In this document: positions 1 to 6,475 of the stretch, one piece after another
Layout: every line of letters starts with the position of its first letter
Numbering within the stretch: position 1 is the stretch's first letter
Assembly (NCBI GenBank): GCA_030695705.1
Contig: JAUYPS010000010.1
Coordinates: 1 to 9,838 of the forward strand
DNA length: 9,838 nucleotides
Reading direction: 5' to 3'
Source: a bacterium
GTDB taxonomy: Bacteria; Patescibacteriota; Minisyncoccia; 2-02-FULL-40-12; IGHO2-12-FULL-4
The notes under the pieces: generated by a model
What the model was told of the DNA's origin: nothing
Database searches by the model: none
What the model saw: the letters and a program-made list of their open reading frames with translations, nothing else
Position numbers and translations under genes: made by a program

Positions 1-969
1 CGTGGAAATCTCCCTTGCCTCAATGACCGACTTCTTCCCCTTGCGGAGCTGCTCCGCAAGGGCGATCGCCACGGGCTTTCCCGTAGCCGTCAGAAGGTCG
101 GCCAACTCGTTGGCTTCTGCTGCGTCGCCGTTGGTGGCGGCCTTGCCGTTACCATCGGTTTTGCCGTTGGCCTTGGCCTTGATCTTGCCACCGGCGGGGG
201 CGGGAGTCGCCGGAGCGGCGGCCATCTTGGTCTCGACGATGGGATCCCCGAGGTCATCGACGAGAACAACTGGAGCCGAAGCTGCGAGCTCTTCGAGGCC
301 GGCCGCCGCCGCGGGAACGACTGGTTCGTTGAGATCGTCGAGGTCGTTCACCGGCGGAGCCGGAGCGGCTGTCTTCGCCGCCGCCGCTTTGCCAGCCGTG
401 TCAGTCGCCGGCGGAATCGGAGGCTTCTCCTCCCGCTCTTCTCGAGCGTAATAAGAGAAGAAAACCTGCGCCGGAGTTCGCCCGCCGGACCCACGCTCAC
501 CGATATACTTCAGAAGCACGTCCAGCGAACCTGAAGCGGGAGACCGAGCAGGCTCGAACTCGCCGACGCCCAAGAGTTTGCACTCCTCTTGGGACAACGC
601 ATTGACCAACGACTCACCCTTACGATGGTCAAAGAAGGGGAAGAAAGGAAAGTTAATCCCTTTCCCCGTCTTTTCGTGAATGGCTCGGGCTCCGCCGAGC
701 AATTGTACGAGGAAACGGGTCTTCCCGCTGTCCGCGTCGTTGGCAAAAATCTCGGCCACGGTTTCTGGATCGTACCCGCCGCTCAAGGCGGCTGAGGTAC
801 AGGCCAAATCACGGGCCGGATCATTTGTTGCAAGAGCCGCGAGCCGCGGCTTCCAGTTGGGGCTGGCATTAACTTTCGCCAACCCATGAGTGATCACCTT
901 TTCCATGACCGCCGAAATCTCGGCGGCCGCTTGCCGGAGAATCTCCGGCGTGTAGTCTTTACGGGTCAT
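1..969 (-). CDS. GC-rich hypothetical protein, partial (C-terminus beyond left edge)
   Basis: Reading leftward from ATG at 969-967 the frame stays open for 323 codons to the window edge, so the gene is truncated and its stop is not seen. The start is supported by AGGAGG eight bases upstream. I do not recognise the family. Residues ~1-180 look like a folded, mainly helical region (for example a Gly/Phe-rich stretch around 103-113 and FSYYAREERE at 171-180). Residues ~183-285 are a low-complexity Ala/Pro/Asp/Gly/Lys linker, and from ~286 a second helical, charged segment begins (LADLLTATGKP, then EQLRKGKK). No signal peptide or membrane segment is visible. Base composition is far more GC-rich than every other gene here, although its leader is AT-rich like the rest; this could mean transfer or unusual composition linked to the Ala/Pro-rich linker. 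The open frame, ribosome binding site and promoter make a real gene likely; function is unknown. Confidence 0.75.
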   Translation of the reverse strand, partial: MTRKDYTPEILRQAAAEISAVMEKVITHGLAKVNASPNWKPRLAALATNDPARDLACTSAALSGGYDPETVAEIFANDADSGKTRFLVQLLGGARAIHEKTGKGINFPFFPFFDHRKGESLVNALSQEECKLLGVGEFEPARSPASGSLDVLLKYIGERGSGGRTPAQVFFSYYAREEREEKPPIPPATDTAGKAAAAKTAAPAPPVNDLDDLNEPVVPAAAAGLEELAASAPVVLVDDLGDPIVETKMAAAPATPAPAGGKIKAKANGKTDGNGKAATNGDAAEANELADLLTATGKPVAIALAEQLRKGKKSVIEAREIST

Positions 970-984
970 AATATGACCCTCCTT

Positions 985-1018
985 TCATTTGAATTTGAAC
1001 GTCATTTGAATTTGAACG
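985..1018 (-). repeat. Perfect 17-bp tandem direct repeat, two copies, in leader
   Basis: TCATTTGAATTTGAACG occurs at 985-1001 and again, identical and directly adjacent, at 1002-1018. It lies just upstream of the ribosome binding site of the leftward GC-rich gene, inside its 5' untranslated region. It could be a duplicated binding site or a chance slippage duplication. On the minus strand the two copies create a six-codon mini-ORF (1005 to 985). Confidence 0.85.
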
Positions 1019-1038
1019 TTGATTTTAAAGTCCTATGT

Positions 1039-1066
1039 GTCCCACGCGGGGCTAACCGCACGGGAC
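1039..1066 (-). promoter_or_regulatory. GC-rich leader hairpin upstream of the leftward gene
   Basis: On the minus strand GTCCCGTGCGG (1066-1056) can pair with CCGCGTGGGAC (1049-1039) over 11 base pairs, two of them G-U in RNA, closing a 6-nt loop. The alternative segments AAGTCC (1068-1063) and GGACTT (1033-1028) could compete with this stem, as in a two-state leader. The hairpin lies in the predicted ~105-nt 5' untranslated region. No uridine tract follows, so it is not a standard terminator. It matches no riboswitch class I can name. Confidence 0.55.
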
Positions 1067-1080
1067 TTCACGATGGGTAT

Positions 1081-1110
1081 AGTATAGCAAAACTCCTTGA
1101 CTATTGTCAA
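1081..1110 (-). promoter_or_regulatory. Promoter for the leftward GC-rich gene
   Basis: On the minus strand TTGACA (1110-1105) is followed after 18 bases by TATACT (1086-1081), preceded by TGC as in an extended -10. Expected start of transcription is around 1074, giving a leader of about 105 nt. Its -35 lies inside the spacer of the opposite promoter. Confidence 0.7.
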
Positions 1111-1111
1111 G
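1096..1111. promoter_or_regulatory. 16-bp palindrome holding both divergent -35 boxes
   Basis: CTTGAC-TATT-GTCAAG is a perfect 6-bp inverted repeat with a 4-bp centre. The left arm supplies the rightward -35 (TTGACT) and the right arm supplies the leftward -35 (TTGACA). It may simply result from two facing consensus -35 elements, or it may also be an operator. Confidence 0.6.
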
Positions 1112-1125
1112 AGGTCTGATAAAAT
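1097..1125 (+). promoter_or_regulatory. Promoter for the beta-CASP RNase-like gene
   Basis: TTGACT (1097-1102), a 17-base spacer and TAAAAT (1120-1125) form a good housekeeping-type promoter. Transcription from about 1132 would give a ~97-nt leader containing the hairpin at 1138-1208. It overlaps the divergent promoter, so polymerase should occupy only one at a time. Confidence 0.65.
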
Positions 1126-1137
1126 ATGGGAAATCTT

Positions 1138-1208
1138 AAAAACCAAACCAATGACTAGGTTATAGGCTACAGGCTTTAAGCTATAAGCCAATCATCGGTT
1201 TGTTTTTT
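1138..1208 (+). promoter_or_regulatory. Long imperfect hairpin in the RNase-like gene leader
   Basis: Arms 1138-1154 and 1192-1208 match as an inverted repeat at 15 of 17 positions, and an inner stem pairs GGTTATAG (1158-1165) with CTATAAGCC (1181-1189) with one bulge. The 3' arm ends in six T residues, so the element resembles an intrinsic terminator or attenuator, or an RNase processing site, five bases before the ribosome binding region. The loop region (GGCTACAGGCTTTAAGC) is low-complexity and repeat-like. Confidence 0.6.
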
Positions 1209-1228
1209 AAAAAAGGAAAGGTAAAAAA

Positions 1229-2608
1229 GTGTCTTCAGCAAAGTTGATTTACTTAGGAGGAGGATCGGTGTCGGAAAACGGCATCGGCCCTTCGGCTTCA
1301 GTTTTGGAAATTGGAAACACCAGAATTGGTGTAGATTACGGCCTCGAATTTCTACCCGGCAAAAAATACGGCTATCCCGATGATAAAATACTAAAAGGTG
1401 AAAAACTGGATTATTTGCTTTTAACCCACGCTCACACCGACCATATCGGCAGTATTCCGGTCGGTTGGAAAAACGGGGCCTTTAAAGACGACCTTAAAGT
1501 TTTGGCTACTCCGCAAACCAAGGCGGCCCTTTGGCCGTCCCTGCTGGAAACCTGGAAAAGAGTTCCGGCCTGTGGAGGCGACTTTTCAACCATTTTGAAA
1601 ACGGATAACCAGTGCCAAACTATTCCCCTGGGGGAAGTAGAGCTGGCTGACGGGATTAAAGCTTTCTTTGGTCCGGCCGGGCATGTACCGGGAGCATTCT
1701 ATGTCATTATCCGAGTCAACGGATTAAACATTTTATTTATGGGGGATGTCTGCTGGCACCACCAGGAAGTAGTGGCCGGATCAGATATCCCCGACGATAT
1801 CCCCGACGCTTGGTTGCCTGATGTGATTGCCATCACGGATTTAACCAGTGTAATGGAGATGACTTCGGACTATGAACTGGAAGAGAGCAGGATGGTAGAA
1901 TATATTCAAAAATCCCTGACAGAGGGAAAAAAGATTATTGTACCCGCCTTTGCTATCGCCCGCGGCCAAAATGTGTCCCTTCGCCTGAAAAAAGCGGGGA
2001 TCAAAGAAGTATATATTGATGGCAGTATCAAAAATTTCATGGAAATTTTTGCCAAACACCGTTGGTCGTCCAAGGACCGAGAAGTTTCCCCGACAGGAGC
2101 AAACTTCATCCGCGGACACCAAGAAAGAGAAGCGCTGCTGGCCCAAAATTCGCCGCTGGTAGTGGTAACCACGGCTGGCATGGGCGATGGCGGACCAGTA
2201 CGCTACTGGCTCGAACAGGGCCTGGAGAGAGAGGACTTTGTCTTTGTGGGAGTGGGCTTCGCCACTCCGGAAAGCACCCTGGGAAAGTTATACGAAATCG
2301 GAGAAGCCAGAAAAAAAGACCCGGCTAAAAAAGCGCATATCAAATTGGAAGATGAGCGAACCGGCCTCAAACAACGCTATCAAGTAGTAGCTGACTTGGC
2401 CAAATTCCGTTTAAGCGGACACGGCGGATTGGGCAACTTAACCCAAATGTGTGAAAAAATTATTCATAGACGAGGCGGCCGGAAGATGTTGACCATCGGC
2501 CTAACCCATGGCAGCCGCCGTTCCAAACACAAGGCGGCCAGTATTTTGAGTGAGTACGCCGAGACGGTCTACTACGGAGACCCCGGCATGATTTTTTCCT
2601 TATCGTAG
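1229..2608 (+). CDS. Beta-CASP metallo-beta-lactamase RNase-like protein
   Basis: A 459-residue MBL-fold protein of the beta-CASP class, which includes RNase J and CPSF-like nucleases that cleave RNA in the cytoplasm. The zinc motif HAHTDH is at 67-72, the further ligands H152 (GHVPGAF) and D173 (FMGDVCW) follow, and the beta-CASP part shows PAFAIARGQ at 239-247, AGMGDGGP near 316-323, SGHGG with H398 (motif B) and LTHG with H427 (motif C). The usual Glu-Ser/Ala-Thr-Tyr-Gly motif A appears here as TDLTSV, with D204 as the probable acid. The C-terminal domain of RNase J is absent; RNase J is typically ~100 residues longer. The start is GTG at 1229 with AAAGGAAAGG about eight bases upstream. 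It is monocistronic, with its own promoter, hairpin leader and terminator. The family is sure; RNA as substrate is inferred from the family. Confidence 0.88.
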   Translation: MSSAKLIYLGGGSVSENGIGPSASVLEIGNTRIGVDYGLEFLPGKKYGYPDDKILKGEKLDYLLLTHAHTDHIGSIPVGWKNGAFKDDLKVLATPQTKAALWPSLLETWKRVPACGGDFSTILKTDNQCQTIPLGEVELADGIKAFFGPAGHVPGAFYVIIRVNGLNILFMGDVCWHHQEVVAGSDIPDDIPDAWLPDVIAITDLTSVMEMTSDYELEESRMVEYIQKSLTEGKKIIVPAFAIARGQNVSLRLKKAGIKEVYIDGSIKNFMEIFAKHRWSSKDREVSPTGANFIRGHQEREALLAQNSPLVVVTTAGMGDGGPVRYWLEQGLEREDFVFVGVGFATPESTLGKLYEIGEARKKDPAKKAHIKLEDERTGLKQRYQVVADLAKFRLSGHGGLGNLTQMCEKIIHRRGGRKMLTIGLTHGSRRSKHKAASILSEYAETVYYGDPGMIFSLS

Positions 2609-2615
2609 AATGAAC

Positions 2616-2641
2616 AAAGCCCCGTGACGCGGGGCTTTTTT
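2616..2641 (+). terminator. Intrinsic terminator of the RNase-like gene
   Basis: GCCCCG (2619-2624), loop TGACG, CGGGGC (2630-2635), flanked by AAA on the left and six T on the right. It lies eight bases after the stop codon at 2606-2608. In the leftward direction the T-run is only three long, so it would work less well for the converging operon. Confidence 0.92.
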
Positions 2642-2665
2642 AGTGCCTGATGATATATACCGTCC

Positions 2666-2729
2666 AGAGGCGCAGGAGAACAGTTTTTGTGAAAGCTTGG
2701 AACAAAAACTTTGTTCACCGGAGGCCTCT
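2666..2729 (-). terminator. Long inverted repeat downstream of the Nudix gene
   Basis: AGAGGC (2666-2671) pairs with GCCTCT (2724-2729), and GAACA-GTTTTTGT (2678-2690) pairs with ACAAAAAC-TT-TGTTC (2702-2716) with a two-base bulge. It begins six bases past the Nudix stop codon in the leftward direction. It lacks a following T-run, so it may be an imperfect terminator, a 3'-end stabiliser or a repeat element between the converging genes. Confidence 0.5.
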
Positions 2730-2734
2730 CGAGA

Positions 2735-3547
2735 TTATTTGCCTTTTCTAAAATCTTTAAAGATCTGCCAAATGTTCTGCGAGTTGGGAAGAATTTCCCC
2801 TCTCGCGATTAGTATCTCAATCTGCTCGGCAGTCGCCAAGTAAACGTGGGCCACCAGTTCATCTTCTTCTTTATCTCCTCCTCCGGGCCTGATCTTGTCA
2901 ATTTCGGATTCTGGCAATTTAGCAAAAAGAATCACTCCCCTTTCTCCATTCACCGCTCCCTTGAGTGTAAACTTGGCCACTTCAATGGGATTAAATTTGG
3001 AGATATCAATACTGTTTTCGTCGGGAGACGTTTCCTCCTTTACTTCTCTGACCCCCGCCTCCAAAATACTTTCATTTTCCTTAATTTCTCCTCCCGGAAA
3101 GCCGGGACGGGACTTCTTGGCTATTTTTTGGAGATGATATTTTAAAATGCCACTTTCCATTTGAAATTCCAAAATAACAAAAACGCTCACAATTTTGCCT
3201 TTTTCTACCGTAACCTTGTTACTGACAGTCACGGATTTTACCGGAAAAATCTCGCGAGTATGGGTAACGGCTTGGGCCGCTGCTTGCAGAGCAAGGGAAT
3301 CTCTGGACAGTATCGCCGCCAAAGGAGGAAGCTTTACAAAACAATTAAAACCATTGTTCTTCCTGCTCCTTTTTTGCTTGCGCGCCTTTTTTGCGCTGTT
3401 AGGCCAAAAGTAAACGCCCTCTCTTACTTTCGGAGCGATGTTTCTACTAAATTCGGTTTTCACTTTTTTGAATTGAGCCCATACTTCGGGGCTAAAAATC
3501 TGTTCGGTTTGTTCGGTTTGTTCGGTCTTTTTGGTTTCTTCTTTCAT
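2735..3547 (-). CDS. Nudix hydrolase with long N-terminal extension
   Basis: 270 residues. The Nudix box lies at 153-175: G153, five residues, E159, seven residues, then REVKEET at 167-173, with the metal-binding glutamates E168, E171 and E172 present. The usual Gly-hydrophobic end of the box is Ser-Pro here (174-175). Nudix enzymes hydrolyse nucleoside-diphosphate-linked substrates; the substrate cannot be read from sequence. The Nudix domain occupies about 115-260. Ahead of it are a TEQ repeat (8-16), a Lys/Arg-rich stretch (53-64) and a region of unknown fold (65-110), so the protein is longer than a simple Nudix hydrolase. Its ATG overlaps the upstream gene's TGA (ATGA), with a GGGGGTGG ribosome-binding-like tract before it, so translation is probably coupled. 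Confidence 0.88.
   Translation of the reverse strand: MKEETKKTEQTEQTEQIFSPEVWAQFKKVKTEFSRNIAPKVREGVYFWPNSAKKARKQKRSRKNNGFNCFVKLPPLAAILSRDSLALQAAAQAVTHTREIFPVKSVTVSNKVTVEKGKIVSVFVILEFQMESGILKYHLQKIAKKSRPGFPGGEIKENESILEAGVREVKEETSPDENSIDISKFNPIEVAKFTLKGAVNGERGVILFAKLPESEIDKIRPGGGDKEEDELVAHVYLATAEQIEILIARGEILPNSQNIWQIFKDFRKGK
3500..3526 (-). repeat. Three tandem 9-bp units encoding Thr-Glu-Gln repeats
   Basis: On the minus strand the unit ACCGAACAA (last copy ACCGAACAG) is repeated three times in frame, giving TEQ-TEQ-TEQ at residues 8-16 of the Nudix protein. Copy-number change by slippage would add or remove whole codons without breaking the frame. Confidence 0.85.
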
Positions 3548-4422
3548 TTTTCCACCCCCTCAAGAAATAAAACCGTTTCGGCGTCTTTGATACCAAAAGT
3601 AATTCCAGCAAACCTGATGAGCTGACCTTTTTCAAGGCAAGCCAATCTTTCCGGAGATATAATCTCGCTCCAGTGGATCATGGCCTCGTTAGCATTGACT
3701 GCCGCCAAGCCCAAACCACTAGCCAAGCAAAAGTATTTCACCGCCCCAATATTGTCTTCAGCAAGAACTTCTTCCGGCCGATCTTCGCGGGCAAGAATCT
3801 CCAGCATTTGATCGAAATCAATTTCTTCCAGCTGATCAAGCGGAACTATTTTGTTCAAGTATTCCTGCAGATGGGGCCAATCTTGATATCCCAAATATTG
3901 CGTTTCCGGAATATAAACTTTTCCCTCATAGTTATACATCCGACCCTCGTAGAGTTTTTGCACAGTCAAGAAAAAGTGGGCCTGACCATTCAAAATCCTG
4001 GTTGGAATGGCCACTTCCCACATCTCAAATTTACCATTGGCAGTAAAAATTATTCTGGTATTATTTCCCTCGTGTTTAGTGGAAAGATAAGGCACATTTT
4101 CCGTGGCCCGATTTTTTACTTTTTTTACAAATCTTCGGTAGTGTTTTCCGGGCGTAATGCTCTGTTTAGCAGTAATCTTTTTGTCCCGGCCATGAACCGT
4201 CACAACATTAATATGCTCATGATCAACCGGAAGATCAATCAAGATTCTAAACTCCAGAGAAACCCAAGGATTAATGGAAAAAAGAAAACCATCGTTTTGA
4301 TCCGGTTGAATCAGTTGGTACTTTGGTCCTTCCCCGGACCGATCTACCAAAACAGCCAAAATATTCAGAACACCTTTTCCCCTAATTTCATTCAATGCTC
4401 CGGAGAAAAAACTGGCCATCAT
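3544..4422 (-). CDS. Hypothetical protein with C-terminal degenerate cold-shock-like domain
   Basis: 292 residues. The first ~220 match no family I recognise; they are soluble, with beta-rich runs (58-79, 123-175) and an acidic helical part (195-224). Residues ~225-290 follow the cold-shock (CSD) pattern: GAVKYF (226-231) in place of the usual GxVKWF, SGLGLA (235-240) in place of KGFGFI, AMIHWSEI (247-254) in place of VFVHFSAI, then LEKGQLIRF (263-271) in place of LxEGQxVxF. Several RNA-stacking aromatics are replaced by aliphatics, so nucleic-acid binding may be weakened or lost. The CSD reading is by eye and is inference. The start is ATG at 4422-4420, seven bases after AGGAGG; a second ATG follows at once. 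It overlaps the Nudix gene by ATGA and probably shares one mRNA with it. Confidence 0.8.
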   Translation of the reverse strand: MMASFFSGALNEIRGKGVLNILAVLVDRSGEGPKYQLIQPDQNDGFLFSINPWVSLEFRILIDLPVDHEHINVVTVHGRDKKITAKQSITPGKHYRRFVKKVKNRATENVPYLSTKHEGNNTRIIFTANGKFEMWEVAIPTRILNGQAHFFLTVQKLYEGRMYNYEGKVYIPETQYLGYQDWPHLQEYLNKIVPLDQLEEIDFDQMLEILAREDRPEEVLAEDNIGAVKYFCLASGLGLAAVNANEAMIHWSEIISPERLACLEKGQLIRFAGITFGIKDAETVLFLEGVEK

Positions 4423-4454
4423 ACCGCCGCCTCCTTTTTAAAAAACTTGCCAAG

Positions 4455-4483
4455 ATAGTATCATTAAACAAACAAAAAGTCAA
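4455..4483 (-). promoter_or_regulatory. Promoter for the CSD-like/Nudix operon
   Basis: On the minus strand TTGACT (4483-4478), a 17-base spacer and TACTAT (4460-4455). The expected transcript start is near 4448, about 25 bases before the ATG and just upstream of the AGGAGG at 4435-4430. Confidence 0.65.
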
Positions 4484-4487
4484 ATAA

Positions 4488-4516
4488 TTGATTTTCTGTA
4501 TATTTCATGTTAAACT
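4488..4516 (+). promoter_or_regulatory. Promoter for ftsH
   Basis: TTGATT (4488-4493), a 17-base spacer and TAAACT (4511-4516), with TGT directly before the -10 as in an extended -10 promoter. It sits back to back with the leftward promoter, only four bases separating the two -35 boxes. A weak ribosome binding site GGTGAG (4534-4539) lies 11 bases before the ftsH ATG. Confidence 0.6.
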
Positions 4517-4550
4517 ATCTGAACTTAACTTGTGGTGAGTTTATCGAACT

Positions 4551-6374
4551 ATGAAATCTATCGCCAAGTACATTCTAATCGTTTTTGTAATCTTGCTCGG
4601 CCTATCCGGTCTTTTTGCTTTATTGGAAAAGCCCTTTTCCGGACAGACCACGGAAGACATCTCCCTTTCTCAAGTAGTCAGTAAAATTAATAGTGGGGAA
4701 GCCAAGGAAATCCTGGTTAAAGGCGATCTTCTGGAAATCAAAACAGGAGAAGAAAACAAAATCTTTGAAGCGAAAAAAGAACCGGGGGTTTCGGTAACAG
4801 AGACATTGGTCAACCTGGGAGCGGAAAAAGAAAAACTGTCCCAAGTTAATATTAATGTTAAAGACGAAAGCGGGTTTTTGTTTTTCCTGGCCAACATCCT
4901 CCCCTTCCTTCTGCCCCTTTTGTTTATTCTCTTGATCTTCTGGTTTATGTTCCGTCAGACCAAACAAGGCGCCATGCAGGCCTTCAGTTTTACCAAATCA
5001 AAAGCCCGATTGGCTCTCCCCTCTAACAAAAGGAAAATCACTTTTAAAGATGTGGCCGGATTGCAGGAAGTTAAACAAGAAATCGAAGAAGTGGTGGAAT
5101 TTTTGAAAGAACCTGCCAAGTTCCACAAACTTGGCGCGCGCATTCCCCGCGGTATTCTGCTAATCGGCGCCCCGGGCACAGGCAAAACTTTGCTGGCCAA
5201 AGCGGTCGCTAATGAAGCCAATGTTCCTTTTTATTTCGTTTCCGGTTCCGAATTCGTGGAAATGTTCGTCGGGGTAGGAGCTAACCGTGTCCGGGATACT
5301 TTTGAACAGGCCAAACAAACCGCTCCCTCTATTATCTTTATTGATGAGATTGATGCGGTGGGCCGCCACCGCGGAGCCGGATTAGGCGGAGGGCACGATG
5401 AAAGAGAACAAACTTTAAACCAGATCTTGGTGGAAATGGACGGTTTTGACAGCCACAATTCCGTGATTGTAATGGCCAGCACCAACCGTCCCGATATTTT
5501 GGATCCAGCCCTTTTGCGTCCCGGACGTTTTGATCGCCGAATCATTTTGGACATCCCCTCTCTCAATGACCGCGAGGAAATTTTAAAAATCCATGCGGAA
5601 GGAAAGCCGATCAGCAAAGATGTTAAGTGGAGAGTAGTAGCAGAAAGAACCTCCGGTTTTTCCGGCGCCGATTTGGCTAACTTGGTAAATGAAGCGGCCA
5701 TTTTAGCCGCCCGCCAAGAACAAAAAGAAATTACCCAAGACAATCTTTTACTATCTATTGAAAAGGTCATGCTCGGACCGGAAAGAAAAAGCCATGCTCT
5801 TTCTAAAAAAGAAAAAGAGATCACGGCTTATCATGAAGCGGGCCACGCTTTGATGGCGGCCTCTTTGCCAAAGTCCGATCCGGTCCATAAAATTTCGATT
5901 ATTTCCCGCGGACGCGCCGGAGGATATACCCTAAAGTTACCCAGCGAAGACAAGCACCTCCGAACCAAACCGGAATTCGAAAGCGAACTGGCGGTCTTAC
6001 TCGGCGGCTACGCCGCTGAAAAAATAATTTTCAAAGAAGTTACTACCGGTGCCTCCAATGACTTGCGGGTGGCTTCAGACATTGCCCGTAAAATGGTTAC
6101 CGAATATGGCATGTCCGACGTTTTGGGGCCGATTACTTACGGAGAAAAAGAAGAGATGGTATTTCTTGGAAAAGAAATATCTTCCCACAAAAACTACTCG
6201 GAAAGCATCGCTCAGGAAATCGATGAGGAAATAAAGAGATTTATTTCCAAGGCCTTTCTTACCGCCAAAAAGATCTTAAGCCAAAAACTGGAGACCCTTC
6301 ATAGTGTCGCCAAGGAATTAATCAAAAAAGAAACTCTCGAACAAAAGGAATTCTACGCTTTGCTTAAGGCGTAA
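4551..6374 (+). CDS. ftsH: ATP-dependent zinc metalloprotease FtsH
   Basis: 607 residues, close to the usual family length. Membrane-anchored AAA+ protease that unfolds and degrades membrane and short-lived cytoplasmic proteins as a hexamer. Membrane segments lie at about 7-25 and 109-134 with a small extracytoplasmic domain between. The AAA+ part shows Walker A GAPGTGKT (206-213), the pore-loop region at 235-241 (FVEMFVG), Walker B IIFIDEIDA (261-269) and the second region of homology with arginine fingers (311-329, RPGRFDR at its end). The protease part has HEAGH (428-432) with catalytic E429 and the third zinc ligand D504 in ASNDL. All catalytic residues are present. It has its own promoter; the tRNA-Ile gene starts 28 bases after the stop with no terminator between, so read-through into the tRNA genes is likely. 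Confidence 0.98.
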   Translation: MKSIAKYILIVFVILLGLSGLFALLEKPFSGQTTEDISLSQVVSKINSGEAKEILVKGDLLEIKTGEENKIFEAKKEPGVSVTETLVNLGAEKEKLSQVNINVKDESGFLFFLANILPFLLPLLFILLIFWFMFRQTKQGAMQAFSFTKSKARLALPSNKRKITFKDVAGLQEVKQEIEEVVEFLKEPAKFHKLGARIPRGILLIGAPGTGKTLLAKAVANEANVPFYFVSGSEFVEMFVGVGANRVRDTFEQAKQTAPSIIFIDEIDAVGRHRGAGLGGGHDEREQTLNQILVEMDGFDSHNSVIVMASTNRPDILDPALLRPGRFDRRIILDIPSLNDREEILKIHAEGKPISKDVKWRVVAERTSGFSGADLANLVNEAAILAARQEQKEITQDNLLLSIEKVMLGPERKSHALSKKEKEITAYHEAGHALMAASLPKSDPVHKISIISRGRAGGYTLKLPSEDKHLRTKPEFESELAVLLGGYAAEKIIFKEVTTGASNDLRVASDIARKMVTEYGMSDVLGPITYGEKEEMVFLGKEISSHKNYSESIAQEIDEEIKRFISKAFLTAKKILSQKLETLHSVAKELIKKETLEQKEFYALLKA

Positions 6375-6402
6375 AATCTTCTAAACTGGACGTAGCGGCA
6401 AA

Positions 6403-6474
6403 GGGTCAGTAGCTCAGTGGTAGAGCAGGCGTCTTATAAGCGCCAGGTCGGAGGTCCGATCCCTCCCTGGCCCA
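6403..6474 (+). tRNA. tRNA-Ile(UAU)
   Basis: A 72-nt cloverleaf: acceptor GGGTCAG with CTGGCCC (one G-U), D stem GCTC/GAGC, anticodon stem GGCGT/GCGCC, T stem GGAGG/CCTCC, discriminator A at 6474. The anticodon loop CTTATAA (6433-6439) places TAT at 6435-6437, which reads AUA as isoleucine. Most bacteria instead read AUA with a CAU tRNA modified to lysidine. The T loop is TCCGATC, so the nearly universal U at position 55 is C. No CCA is encoded; the next bases are CAT. It lies 28 bases after ftsH, and a coding frame starts two bases after the discriminator. Confidence 0.93.
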
Positions 6475-6475
6475 C

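Noticed and set aside
2..451. Rightward 149-codon frame rich in Ala/Ser/Arg
   Set aside because: It is the shadow of the Ala/Pro-rich linker of the leftward GC-rich gene, which has a promoter and ribosome binding site; low-complexity GC-rich coding DNA gives long open frames on the other strand.
985..1018. Tandem 17-mer as a CRISPR or iteron array
   Set aside because: Only two directly adjacent copies, no spacers, no cas or rep gene nearby.
886..1119. Rightward 77-codon frame across the divergent intergenic region
   Set aside because: It has no ribosome binding site and runs through the hairpin, tandem repeat and both promoters.
3673..4458. Rightward 261-codon frame antisense to the CSD-like gene
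   Set aside because: It lacks a ribosome binding site and family motifs; the opposite strand has AGGAGG, a promoter and an ATGA overlap with a clear Nudix gene.
5231..5824. Leftward 197-codon frame inside ftsH
   Set aside because: Antisense to the highly conserved AAA+ domain, with no ribosome binding site; a shadow frame.
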